Assembly (NCBI GenBank): GCA_018005585.1
Contig: JAGMZX010000025.1
Span: forward strand, 1-48,804
DNA length: 48,804 bases
Direction of reading: 5' to 3'
Origin: Candidatus Hydrogenedentota bacterium
Lineage (GTDB): Bacteria; Hydrogenedentota; Hydrogenedentia; Hydrogenedentales; JAGMZX01
Part shown: one piece after another, positions 6,768 through 16,164 of the stretch
Position numbering within the stretch: position 1 is the first letter of the stretch
Layout of the letters: each line of letters starts with the position of its first letter
Notes under the pieces: model-generated
What the model was told of the DNA's origin: nothing
The model's input: the letters and a program-made list of their open reading frames with translations, nothing else
Databases searched by the model: none
Translations under genes and position numbers: made by a program

Positions 6768-8078
6768 ATGCTGCGTTGGACCAAGAGCGCCAAGCCGGAA
6801 GGCGTCGCAAACCCGTCGGCCTCCGCGCCGCCGCGCCCGGCCGTTGAGGCAAGGCCCGGGCCGCCGGTGCAGCCCGACGGGTTACCGTCCCGGCGGAGTC
6901 TGGCGGAGGTCTTGCTTGAGGCGGGCAAGGTCGGCCGTGAACCCCTGGACCGCGCTCTCAAGGTACAGGCGGAAACGGGTGAGTTTCTGGGCGAAATCCT
7001 GGTTCGCGAAGGCATCCTCGATGAACGCTCCTTGACGTCGTTTCTCGCCAAGTACTGCAAGATTCCCCATCTGAGCCTGCTGGACTACCTGATTGACCAG
7101 GAGGTCGTCCGGATTTTGCCGAGAGAGGTCTGCCTGCAGTATCGCGTGCTGCCCATCGACAAGCTGGGCCAGAACCTCACCGTCGCCATGGTGAATCCGC
7201 TGAACGCGGAGGCGCTCGACAAGGTGCGTGAGCTATGCCCTGACCTGCGGATCAAACCCATTCTCTGCGCGTACCAGCATTTTGTGATGGTCACGCAGAG
7301 GCTGTTTCAGGGAAAAGAGTCCGGCGGACCGATCGAATTGACGGCGTCGAGTCTGGGCCTTTGCATTGAGCGTACGGCGCCAGGTTCGGCCGCGGAGGTT
7401 TCAGCCTCCGTGGCCGCGCCCACAACTGTCCCGCCCGTCGAAACGGTGGAGGAAGAAATCCCCGAGGCCGTCGAGATACTTGCGGAAGCGGCCGAACGGC
7501 CCTTCGACCACGACGCGGTCATCGCCGGTGCGTTTCCGGCAGGGGCGGCCCCACCCGCCGTGGAAGCCGCCTCGGAGCCGGTTTTACCACCGCAGCCGGA
7601 GGCGGTGCCCGAAGAAGCGACGGGCATCATGCAGGAACTGGCCAGCGTCATGATGGACAGCATGCGCGATACGTACAGCATGCTCGCCCGTCGCGTGGAC
7701 CTGTTCCGCGGCGTAGCGCCCGAAGACGTGGCTACGATCTTCGCCAGGGGCATGACCGAAGAGTATGAAGCGGGTCATGTGCTGTTCCGCAAAGGCGACC
7801 CGGGCGACAAACTGTACATTATTTTAGGCGGCAGTGTGGAAGTCTTTGACGAAGACCGCGTGATAGCCGTGCTCAGCCGGGGCGAAATGGTGGGCGAAAT
7901 GGCTTTGCTGAGCAAGGCGCCCCGCAGCGCGGGCGTTCGCGTGCGGGAGACTACCAGCCTGCTTGCGCTGAGCGACGAAATCATCTGGAGCGTGATGCCG
8001 CGGGAAGTGTCCATGCGACTCCTCATCAATATCGTGGCAACGCTTAGCGACCGTCTGCGCCGCGCCAATCAACGCTGA
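6768..8078 (+). CDS. MshEN (c-di-GMP-binding) domain fused to a cyclic-nucleotide-binding domain
   Basis: A predicted soluble 436-residue signalling protein. Residues ~42-190 form an MshEN/GspE N-terminal domain with two tandem motifs: SLAEVLLEAGKV with LDRALKVQ, and FLGEILVREGIL with LTSFLAKY. In the MshE family these motifs bind c-di-GMP. A Pro/Ala/Glu-rich linker (~205-285) leads to a C-terminal cNMP-binding domain (~305-435). Its phosphate-binding cassette VGEMALLSKAPRSAGVRV keeps the Glu (E377) and Arg (R386) that contact cyclic phosphate, nine residues apart as in protein kinase A. There is no ATPase, kinase, HTH or other output domain. I chose the ATG at 6768 (MLRWTKSAK, weak GGGA upstream); an in-frame ATG at 6720 is possible. 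Two genes from pilT, it may couple second messengers to pilus motility; that role is inference. Confidence 0.85.
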   Translation: MLRWTKSAKPEGVANPSASAPPRPAVEARPGPPVQPDGLPSRRSLAEVLLEAGKVGREPLDRALKVQAETGEFLGEILVREGILDERSLTSFLAKYCKIPHLSLLDYLIDQEVVRILPREVCLQYRVLPIDKLGQNLTVAMVNPLNAEALDKVRELCPDLRIKPILCAYQHFVMVTQRLFQGKESGGPIELTASSLGLCIERTAPGSAAEVSASVAAPTTVPPVETVEEEIPEAVEILAEAAERPFDHDAVIAGAFPAGAAPPAVEAASEPVLPPQPEAVPEEATGIMQELASVMMDSMRDTYSMLARRVDLFRGVAPEDVATIFARGMTEEYEAGHVLFRKGDPGDKLYIILGGSVEVFDEDRVIAVLSRGEMVGEMALLSKAPRSAGVRVRETTSLLALSDEIIWSVMPREVSMRLLINIVATLSDRLRRANQR

Positions 8079-8112
8079 GGCAGGCCCTTCTGCACCCGGC
8101 CGCGCGCGGCCG

Positions 8113-9381
8113 TCATCGCCAGATATACCAGACGAGCAGGGCCGCGGGCACGACGGCGGCGATGGTGAAGGGGACGGAAATCCTCGCGAACTCACGGAAG
8201 GTCACGGGGTGTCCCGCCTGCCTCGAAAGGCCGCAGGCAACGATGTTCGCGGACGCGCCGATGGGGGTGATGTTTCCACCCAGGCTCGCGCCGATGAGCA
8301 GGCCGAAAAGAAGCAGCGAGGGCGCGACTCCCAGCGACTGCGCCATGTTCTGCGCCACCGGCAGCATGGCCGCCAGGAACGGCACATTGTCTACAAATGC
8401 GGACACAAGGATGGCGAAGACGACGAGCCCCGCATAGCCCAGGAGGGCGTTGCCGCCGGTCAGGCCCGAAAATGCGTTCGAGATGGAGTCAATCCAGCCC
8501 GTGACGGTGAGGCTCTCGACGATGATGAAGATGGCCATGAGAAAGAAGGTGGTATCCCAGTCGAGTTTGCGCAAGGTGGCAAAGGTGTGCGCGCCGCTCA
8601 GGCGTGTCTGCCACAGAAGCATGAACACGCCGAACACCATGCAGATAACGCCCGCCAGGAATGAGAATCCCGTGTCGAAGAAGGATGACACGGCGAGCGC
8701 GGCGATCAGCGCGATGAGCAGCACGGGCGGCAGCCAGGAGCGCACCTGCTCGACCGGCTCCAATTCCGGTTTCTGGGTCAGCCGGCGGAAGATGAAGAAG
8801 AGCACGAAGAAGGACGTGATAGCGCCGAGTTCGACCGCGAAGAAGATACTCGGTTTCCCCTGATAGACAAAGAAGTCCATGAAGGTCATCTTCGCGTAGC
8901 CGCCCAGGATCATGCTGGGCGGGTCGCCGATCAGGGTGGCGGTCCCTTGCAGATTGCTGCTGATGGCGATGGCGATCATGATGCTTTTCGGGTCCAGGCG
9001 AAGTTTCTGGGCCAGCGACAGAGCGATCGGCGCCACGATGAGCACCGTGGCCACGTTCTCGACGAAGGCCGAAATGACGCCCGTCATCATGCAGATGAAC
9101 AAGAGCGCCCAGGCGGTGTTCCGGGCGCGATTCACGATTACTTCCGCGAACCAGGCGGGGAACCGGCTCTCAATGAATACGTCCGCCGCGATGAGCGTGC
9201 CCACAAAGATGCCCATGACGTTCCAATTGACGGCGGTCAGGGTCTCGCGGGGCGAAAGGACGCCCGCCGCCACCAGTATGCCCGCGGCCACCACCGCCAC
9301 CAGGCTGCGAAAGCGGGGCAGAAAGACGAACAGGAGGTAGGCCGCGACAAATACCAGCAGGGCGATGTTTTGATGGTCCAT
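8113..9381 (-). CDS. ArsB/NhaD-type ion transporter superfamily permease
   Basis: A polytopic inner-membrane protein of 422 residues with about 11-12 hydrophobic segments. It shows the inverted-repeat architecture of the ion transporter superfamily: a first half with SAFVENVATVLIVAP and QGTATLIGDPPSMI, and a second with VSAFVDNVPFLAAMLP and GASLGGNITPIGASANIVA. Those paired hairpin-loop motifs are typical of ArsB, CitM and NhaD-type carriers. Substrate cannot be told from sequence: arsenite, citrate-metal, Na+/H+ or a dicarboxylate are all possible. No ars genes are nearby. It starts 15 nt after the DUF502 gene stop and is probably cotranscribed with it. Confidence 0.85.
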   Translation of the reverse strand: MDHQNIALLVFVAAYLLFVFLPRFRSLVAVVAAGILVAAGVLSPRETLTAVNWNVMGIFVGTLIAADVFIESRFPAWFAEVIVNRARNTAWALLFICMMTGVISAFVENVATVLIVAPIALSLAQKLRLDPKSIMIAIAISSNLQGTATLIGDPPSMILGGYAKMTFMDFFVYQGKPSIFFAVELGAITSFFVLFFIFRRLTQKPELEPVEQVRSWLPPVLLIALIAALAVSSFFDTGFSFLAGVICMVFGVFMLLWQTRLSGAHTFATLRKLDWDTTFFLMAIFIIVESLTVTGWIDSISNAFSGLTGGNALLGYAGLVVFAILVSAFVDNVPFLAAMLPVAQNMAQSLGVAPSLLLFGLLIGASLGGNITPIGASANIVACGLSRQAGHPVTFREFARISVPFTIAAVVPAALLVWYIWR

Positions 9382-9396
9382 GGGTTCCCAACTTCC

Positions 9397-10071
9397 TTAC
9401 AACTGATCTTCCTGAAGTGCAGGGACGGCCGCGCTGTGCCCCGCGCCGGCATGCGGCGGGCTGGCGGTCAATCGTTCCGGCCCCAGAAATCCCCCCGACA
9501 TGATCAAAGAGATGGCCTCCTCCATCGAGATTTGGAGCACAGGCGTCGTGGCCGCCGGCACCAGTTCCAGAAAGCCCGTGGTCGGGTTGGGCGTCGTAGG
9601 GATGAATACCTTGAAGTATTCGAGTCCATCCGGCCCGGTAATCCTGCCCGTGACAAACCCGAACGCCCGCAACCCGGGACCGGGGAATTCGACCAGTACC
9701 ACCTGCTGGCCTTCGCCCGGCCGCTGGTTCAAGAACAGGTCGATGACCTGTTTCGAGACGGAGTACACCGTCTTCACCAGGGGAATCTGGTCCACGATCC
9801 ATTCCGCGAGGTGAATGAGCCTGCGGCCGATGACGAGCGACGCCAGCATGCCGGTCAGATACAATGCGAGGAACAGCACCAGAAACGAGAAGAGCGCTAC
9901 CACCGGGTAGGGCATGTCCACGAGAAAGGCATGGGCCAGCGGCACGACCATGCCAACCGTTACATTATAGAAGAAAGACAGTATCAGCAGGGTGATGCCC
10001 GCGGGCACCACGACGAGGAGGCCGGAGACGAGCCGCTTGCGAATACTTTGCAGGGTGCTATCCGATTTCAT
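9397..10071 (-). CDS. DUF502 family membrane protein
   Basis: A 224-residue protein of the DUF502 family, which is widespread but uncharacterised. Two hydrophobic segments lie at about residues 15-42 and 56-82. They are followed by the family blocks AEWIVDQIPLVKTVYSVSKQV and VVLVEFPGPGLRAFGFVTG, then a FIPTTPNPTTGFLELVP motif that is the family hallmark. After LIMSGGFLGPE the C-terminal 30 residues are low-complexity and not conserved. It is the first gene of a two-gene unit with the downstream permease. Whether it affects transport is not known. Confidence 0.88.
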   Translation of the reverse strand: MKSDSTLQSIRKRLVSGLLVVVPAGITLLILSFFYNVTVGMVVPLAHAFLVDMPYPVVALFSFLVLFLALYLTGMLASLVIGRRLIHLAEWIVDQIPLVKTVYSVSKQVIDLFLNQRPGEGQQVVLVEFPGPGLRAFGFVTGRITGPDGLEYFKVFIPTTPNPTTGFLELVPAATTPVLQISMEEAISLIMSGGFLGPERLTASPPHAGAGHSAAVPALQEDQL

Positions 10072-10280
10072 GCGCGGAACCTGTGATATGCCTGAAGAGT
10101 AGATCTATGAGGAGCTGGAATCCTGGGACAGTTCATCATAGCACGGCAGCGGCGTGTAACGCGACAGGCAGGTCGCGCACTTGACGCCGTCCCGCTGTTA
10201 TGGAACCATGCATGCGCTTGCGCCGCCCGTGTCCCGCGCACGGTGGGAGAGACCCAACGGCAAGGAGGAGAGGAATCGTC

Positions 10281-10997
10281 ATGGCTGAAGTGCATCAGCG
10301 CACGTTACGCACCATACTGACCGGCACACCCGGCTTATTGGCGCTGAAGAACGGCCAACTCGCCTACGAAGTGGCCAATCCCCGTTTTTGCCAGTTCGTG
10401 GCGAAGGCCCCCGCCGAGATCGTTGGTAAGACCGACGCCACGCTTTTCCCCAAGGAAGAAGCGGAACTCTCCGCGCGCGAGGAACGGACGGTCGTTGAAA
10501 CGGGTGTCGCACGCCGCCTCGAGCAGCTACTGACCGGTGCGGAGGGGCCGCGTTGGTTCGAGGTCTCCCGGTCCCCCATTCTGGACGACAACGGCACCCC
10601 GGCTGGCGTTCTTGTCTATGCGCAAGACATCACCTTGTTCAAGAAACGCGAGCAAGCCCTCAAGGAGGGGGAAGCGCGCCTGCAAGAGGTGCAGCGGCAG
10701 GCGGCCGAGGCCGCCGACCGGGTGCGTCAAGCCGAGGAGAATTTGCAGACGCGCGAGGCGGAACTGGCGCAAGCCGGGGGCGAGCTGGAGGTGCTGAAGA
10801 CGCAGACCGCCGAATGCGAAAAACAGCGCGCGGCCCTCGAAGAGCAGCTCGCCGTGGTGCAGGACCAGGCCAGGAAACAGGTCAGTGAACTGGAGGCGGC
10901 CCTCGACCGATCCAGGACGGCGCAGCAAGAAGCGGCCAAGCTGGCCAAACAACTGCTAAGCAAACTGGACACGAAGCAAGAGCAATGCGGAAGTTGA
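10281..10997 (+). CDS. PAS-domain protein with long C-terminal coiled coil
   Basis: A predicted cytoplasmic protein of 238 residues. Residues ~10-115 form a PAS fold: GQLAYEVANPRFCQF, then VGKTDATLFP, WFEVSRSPILDDNGTPAG and LVYAQDITLFKKREQ, the last a typical PAS-to-helix exit. Residues ~115-232 are a continuous heptad-rich coiled coil dense in Glu, Gln, Ala and Arg. No kinase, GGDEF, HTH or phosphatase domain follows. I moved the start from 10200 to 10281 because AAGGAGGAG lies just upstream. It stands alone between divergent DUF502 and convergent groEL. It may be a PAS-controlled dimeric adaptor or scaffold; its partner is not evident. Confidence 0.8.
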   Translation: MAEVHQRTLRTILTGTPGLLALKNGQLAYEVANPRFCQFVAKAPAEIVGKTDATLFPKEEAELSAREERTVVETGVARRLEQLLTGAEGPRWFEVSRSPILDDNGTPAGVLVYAQDITLFKKREQALKEGEARLQEVQRQAAEAADRVRQAEENLQTREAELAQAGGELEVLKTQTAECEKQRAALEEQLAVVQDQARKQVSELEAALDRSRTAQQEAAKLAKQLLSKLDTKQEQCGS

Positions 10998-11071
10998 AAA
11001 GGGGGGCCGCCCGGTGGGGGTGGACCGGACGGCCCGGATAAGTAACCCTTGGCGGCGTATTGCGCGCCGCC
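10997..11071 (-). terminator. groESL terminator (two hairpins)
   Basis: Reading leftward from the groEL stop, the first hairpin is GGCGGCG/CGCCGCC (11051-11071) with a 7-nt loop. The second is a 12-bp stem (11004-11015 with 11024-11035, one wobble), followed on the minus strand by CCTTTTC. The second looks like a genuine intrinsic terminator. It may also stop the convergent PAS gene transcript, although no T tract exists on that side. Confidence 0.65.
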
Positions 11072-11087
11072 GTGGGGAGGGGAGCGT

Positions 11088-12752
<1,665 letters not shown>

Positions 12753-12764
12753 TTACGCCGTCCC

Positions 12765-13055
12765 TTAGTCTTCAATTACCGCGAGCACATCGTCCTCGCG
12801 CATGATGATGTGCTCTTCGCCGTCGATCTTGACTTCCGTGCCCGCGTACTTGCCCATGAGAATCCGGTCGCCCTTCTTCACCTCGAGCGCGACCCGCTTC
12901 CCGTTCTCATCGAGCTTGCCCGGGCCGACTGCCACGACCTTGCCCTCTTGCGGCTTCTCTTTCGCGCTGTCCGGAATGATGATCCCGCCGCGCACCGTTT
13001 CTTTTGGCTCTTCCCGCTTCACCAGAATGCGGTCTGCCAAGGGACGTACCTTCAT
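12765..13055 (-). CDS. groES: 10-kDa co-chaperonin GroES
   Basis: A 96-residue co-chaperonin that caps GroEL. The family start [14 protein letters not shown] is followed by the mobile-loop region [19 protein letters not shown], then [16 protein letters not shown] and the terminal [18 protein letters not shown] precedes the ATG. First gene of the operon; the CIRCE operator lies about 115 nt upstream. Confidence 0.98.
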   Translation of the reverse strand: MKVRPLADRILVKREEPKETVRGGIIIPDSAKEKPQEGKVVAVGPGKLDENGKRVALEVKKGDRILMGKYAGTEVKIDGEEHIIMREDDVLAVIED

Positions 13056-13168
13056 GCCACTTCTCCTCCGTTTGTTCTTGTATTGCCCAGAAGTTTCAGA
13101 GCCGTGCAGCCCGGCCTACAAACAGGCTATTGCCATTTTGGCAAGACTGACCCGGCTCGTGAGCGCGC

Positions 13169-13195
13169 TTAGCACTCACTACGCTGGAGTGATAA
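13169..13195 (-). promoter_or_regulatory. CIRCE operator (HrcA binding site)
   Basis: TTAGCACTC, a 9-nt spacer and GAGTGATAA: the CIRCE inverted repeat with one mismatch to GAGTGCTAA. It overlaps the -10 element of the groESL promoter, so HrcA binding would block RNA polymerase. hrcA itself is not in the window. Confidence 0.92.
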
Positions 13196-13221
13196 TAGCA
13201 CGAGAAGGCCGCGCCTGTCAA
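13192..13221 (-). promoter_or_regulatory. sigma70-type groESL promoter
   Basis: On the minus strand, a perfect TTGACA (13216-13221), an 18-nt spacer and TATTAT (13192-13197). The -10 shares bases with CIRCE. The predicted leader is about 130 nt. Confidence 0.75.
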
Positions 13222-13564
13222 TAGGCATTAAGTTGTTGCACGATAATATTTTATAACAAGACACCCTGCAACACGCCTCGCACATGCACGCCGTCTTTCC
13301 ATGGATCGCGCCCGCGACGAGACCAGAGAGCATGCAGGAGGTTGTCAAATTGACACAAACATGCGGGCTGCACCTGCCGGATGCGCGTACGCACTCTTGC
13401 CATGCACTGGGGCAATGTTCCCGAGGCGCCTGTTGAATCGAGTCAAGCAGTCAGAAAGAGGTACGGGAACGCGTAGAAAGGCGTTGCCCCGGCAGCTGGG
13501 CCTGATTTCACCTCTTCTCCCTGTGTATAATGTATGACATTGCCTCCTCAGGATTCCGCATGCC
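13222..13564. other. intergenic region between groES and the GT2 gene
   Basis: No convincing gene. It holds an AT-rich patch upstream of the groESL -35, and a perfect TGTCAA-A-TTGACA palindrome (13343-13355) that could be an operator. A TATAAT at 13526-13531, 39 nt before the glycosyltransferase ATG, lacks a clear -35. A 34-codon frame at 13332 has no proper ribosome site and was not called. Confidence 0.5.
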
Positions 13565-14290
13565 ATGAAGCCGCTCGTGTCTGTTGTCATACCCTGCTTC
13601 AACGAGCAGGAGAACGTGCCGCGCCTTTGGGAGAAGGTTGCGGCGGTGTTCGCCACACTGCCGGATTACGAGTATGAGATTCTCTTCGTGAACGACGGCA
13701 GTTCAGACGGCACGCGCGCGGCGATGGACGCGCTGGCGGCACAGGACCCGCACGTGCGGCCATTGCATCTGGTGCGCAACATGGGCCAGTCCGCGGCGGT
13801 GTACGCGGGGATGATGCGGAGCCGGGGCGATTACGTGCTCACGCTGGACGGGGATCTTCAGAACGACCCGGCGGATTTCCCGCGTTTTCTGGAATTGCTG
13901 CAGCGATACGATTGCGTATGCGGCTATCGGGCGGAGCGGCACGACGCGCTGGTGCGCAAGGTTTCGAGCAAGGTGGCGAACGCGGTGCGCAATTGGGCGC
14001 TGCGCGACGGGGTGCGCGATTCGGGCTGCGGCGCGAAGGGTTTCCGGCGTGCCTGCCTGGTCCACCTGCCGCCTTTTAACGGTCTGCACCGGTTCATGGC
14101 GGTGTTCATTCGCGCGGCGGGATTGAGTCTGGTGGAAGCGCCGGTGCGGCATCATGCGCGGCAATTCGGCGTATCCAAGTATGGCATCGGCAACCGGCTG
14201 TGGCGCGGCATCTACGACTTGATCGGGGTGCGCTGGCTGCGCCGCCGGTTTGTAGCGGTGCGGGTGGAGGGGGAAGAGCCGCGTGTGTGA
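13565..14290 (+). CDS. GT2 family glycosyltransferase (polyprenyl-phosphate sugar synthase type)
   Basis: A 241-residue GT-A fold enzyme. It shows SVVIPCFNEQENVP at the N-terminus, VNDGSSDGT for nucleotide binding, TLDGDLQNDPADFP as the metal-binding DxD, and the DPM1/ArnC-like SGCGAKGFRRACL and GLHRFMAVF blocks. By family it should load a sugar from a nucleotide donor onto undecaprenyl phosphate at the cytoplasmic face. It lacks the C-terminal membrane helices of ArnC/GtrB types. Only AGGA 11 nt upstream serves as a possible ribosome site. Its last 8 nt overlap the start of the LAB_N gene, and a GT39 transferase follows, supporting a donor-lipid role. Confidence 0.88.
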   Translation: MKPLVSVVIPCFNEQENVPRLWEKVAAVFATLPDYEYEILFVNDGSSDGTRAAMDALAAQDPHVRPLHLVRNMGQSAAVYAGMMRSRGDYVLTLDGDLQNDPADFPRFLELLQRYDCVCGYRAERHDALVRKVSSKVANAVRNWALRDGVRDSGCGAKGFRRACLVHLPPFNGLHRFMAVFIRAAGLSLVEAPVRHHARQFGVSKYGIGNRLWRGIYDLIGVRWLRRRFVAVRVEGEEPRV

Positions 14291-14966
14291 CTGGTTTCAG
14301 GCGCCCCTCGCGCCCAAGCTGTGGGAACTGACCGGTATCGTCGGGGCCTGCATTTTTTACGGGCGCTTCTACCTGCAATGGATTGTGTCGGAAATCAAGA
14401 GGCGCAGCGTGATACCGGTGGCCTTCTGGTATATGAGCTGCGTTGGTTCGCTGATGCTGCTGGGTTATGCCGCATATATCCGGTCGCCTGTAGGCGCGCT
14501 CAGTCACTGCTTCAACATCGTCGTCTATTCCCGGAACCTCGTGCATATCTGGCGGGAACGCGGCGCGCTGACGCGGGCGCTCTATGTGGCGGTGCATGCC
14601 GGGGTGGCCGTGGTCGTCGCGGGCGCGCTGGCGCTCGCGGTTCACACGTGGTTGCGCGAATATGAGGCCACGAAGGAAGCGCCTGCCGCGGCGGCGAACT
14701 GGTTCTGGATCGGTGTCGGCGCGGCGGGTCAGGGCCTGTTCGCATGCCGGTTCCTGGTCCAGTGGGTGGCCACGGAGATGCGGCGGAGAAGCGTGGTGCC
14801 CGCGGCATTCTGGTATTTCAGCGTTGCGGCGGCCGCGCTGGTCTGCGTATCGCACCTGCAGCGGCTTGAATGGGTGTTCGCGGCGGGGACAGCCTCGACG
14901 CTGCTGGTGTATCTGCGCAATGTCTGGTTTATTCACCGGTATGGCGACGCGCCAGCGGACGACTGA
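14283..14966 (+). CDS. tandem LAB_N (lipid-A-disaccharide synthase N-terminal) domain membrane protein
   Basis: A 227-residue membrane protein made of two copies of the LAB_N domain, which is otherwise found at the N-terminus of LpxB in some bacteria. Copy 1 (~15-95) has GRFYLQWIVSEIKRRSVIP, AFWYMSCVGS and YSRNLVHIW. Copy 2 (~145-220) has CRFLVQWVATEMRRRSVVP, AFWYFSVAAA and YLRNVWFI. Each copy has about three hydrophobic helices, resembling a half transporter. The GTG start at 14283 overlaps the preceding gene. Such proteins recur beside GT2 and GT39 genes, and a glycolipid-related role is inferred; no reaction is established for the isolated domain. Confidence 0.85.
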   Translation: MCDWFQAPLAPKLWELTGIVGACIFYGRFYLQWIVSEIKRRSVIPVAFWYMSCVGSLMLLGYAAYIRSPVGALSHCFNIVVYSRNLVHIWRERGALTRALYVAVHAGVAVVVAGALALAVHTWLREYEATKEAPAAAANWFWIGVGAAGQGLFACRFLVQWVATEMRRRSVVPAAFWYFSVAAAALVCVSHLQRLEWVFAAGTASTLLVYLRNVWFIHRYGDAPADD

Positions 14967-15164
14967 AGGGACGGAAACGGTTGCCCTCCGGAAGGCGCGC
15001 CCGCGGTCGTCCACCGGAGGGGCGGCCTTGGCTTGGCGGAGGGGGCCGCGGGTCTGCTGGCCAGTAAGCAGGCCAGACGTCGGGTGCGGTGTTATCGCCC
15101 GGGGCCGCACATTCGTTACAATACCGCGCGTTGCCCCGGGTGGCGTAAGAGGAGGAATCAGGGT

Positions 15165-16109
15165 ATGTGGAAGACGTCATATGTCGTGCTGGCATGCCTG
15201 CTCGCGGGAACCTGGCCCAGCGTGGCCCAGACGGCGTCCCAGGCGCCGGTCATTCTCAACTACTGGACCCACCTCAACGACATCCTGAGCAACGAGACGT
15301 TTCGCCGCAACACCACTTCCGTGCGTCCAGGCGGGCGTTATTTGCCCCGAAAGGTGTACCCTTTCGAGAACGTGCAGCATCTGCGCGCGCGCGACTTGAT
15401 GCGGGCGGTGCAGGAGGGGATTAACGCGGCCCGGACGGCATCGTGGGGCAAGCCAGCGGAGGAGGTCCAGCGGCAAATCCGGCAGAACATTGTGACCGCG
15501 CTCGAGTACTATCCGCTGGTCGCGCAAGATGAACGGGAACTCAAGCCGTTGTATTACGCGATGGCGGATGTCAACGGGGAAGTGGAACTGCGGATGTTTC
15601 TGCTGCGCAGCAGCATGCCGGGCGCGTCGCGTCCGTCGTTGTTCGGTCTTTATCTTCGGGAAGCACTGGCGCATAACACCGGAGAGACGCGCAAGTACCT
15701 GAAGACCATCGTGGACCACGTAACGGAGAATCCGCAGGTGCAGCGAACCGCTATCGAGGCGTATTTCTACTACATGGAACTGGCCTATACGCAGGTGCTG
15801 AAGACCGACCCGGCGGTGGCCGCGTTCGCGGCAGACCGGGGCCAGGCGTTTCGCCCGGCGATGTTGATGGAGGCGGGCGCGCCCCAGCCGTCGGGAAGCG
15901 TGGCCCAGTTGCTCAAGGACTACGACGCGCAATGGTTCGATTTTGCGCTGACGCTCTCGGGCTACGCGCAGCCGGGCAGCAACCGGCCGATCGAGGTCCG
16001 CGAGGCATCGCGCGCATGCCTCGAACGGATATACCGTGAAATGCCGCTGTCGAATCGTGATGTCATAAAGGAATTGCTGGACCAGACGGCTCCGGTAACG
16101 CCCGCGTGA
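15165..16109 (+). CDS. secreted or periplasmic protein, unknown function
   Basis: A 314-residue protein. I set the start at 15165 because AGGAGG lies just upstream and the product then opens with a signal peptide (MWKTSYVVLACLLAGTW, likely cleaved near SVAQ). The mature part is predicted mainly helical, with repeated aromatic-rich helices (ALEYYPLVAQDERELKPLYY, YFYYMELAYTQVLK). It has no cysteine cluster, lipobox or membrane span after the signal. I recognise no domain. It lies inside the glycolipid cluster between LAB_N and GT39, 55 nt before the latter, so it may belong to that envelope pathway. About 200 nt of non-coding sequence precede it. Confidence 0.75.
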   Translation: MWKTSYVVLACLLAGTWPSVAQTASQAPVILNYWTHLNDILSNETFRRNTTSVRPGGRYLPRKVYPFENVQHLRARDLMRAVQEGINAARTASWGKPAEEVQRQIRQNIVTALEYYPLVAQDERELKPLYYAMADVNGEVELRMFLLRSSMPGASRPSLFGLYLREALAHNTGETRKYLKTIVDHVTENPQVQRTAIEAYFYYMELAYTQVLKTDPAVAAFAADRGQAFRPAMLMEAGAPQPSGSVAQLLKDYDAQWFDFALTLSGYAQPGSNRPIEVREASRACLERIYREMPLSNRDVIKELLDQTAPVTPA

Positions 16110-16164
16110 CGTTGCGGGCCGGTCTGTCTGTAGCGCAAGTGCAGAGGCGGCGAAGGACGCAATC

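Noticed and set aside
10181-10209. TTGACG at 10181 as a promoter for the PAS gene
   Set aside because: No acceptable -10 hexamer at 16-19 nt spacing.
13332-13436. 34-codon frame upstream of the GT2 gene
   Set aside because: Only AGAGAG close to the ATG and no known motif; not enough to call a gene.
14984-15030. CCCTCCGG / CCGGAGGG inverted repeat after the LAB_N gene
   Set aside because: The loop is about 20 nt with no T tract; probably chance in GC-rich DNA.
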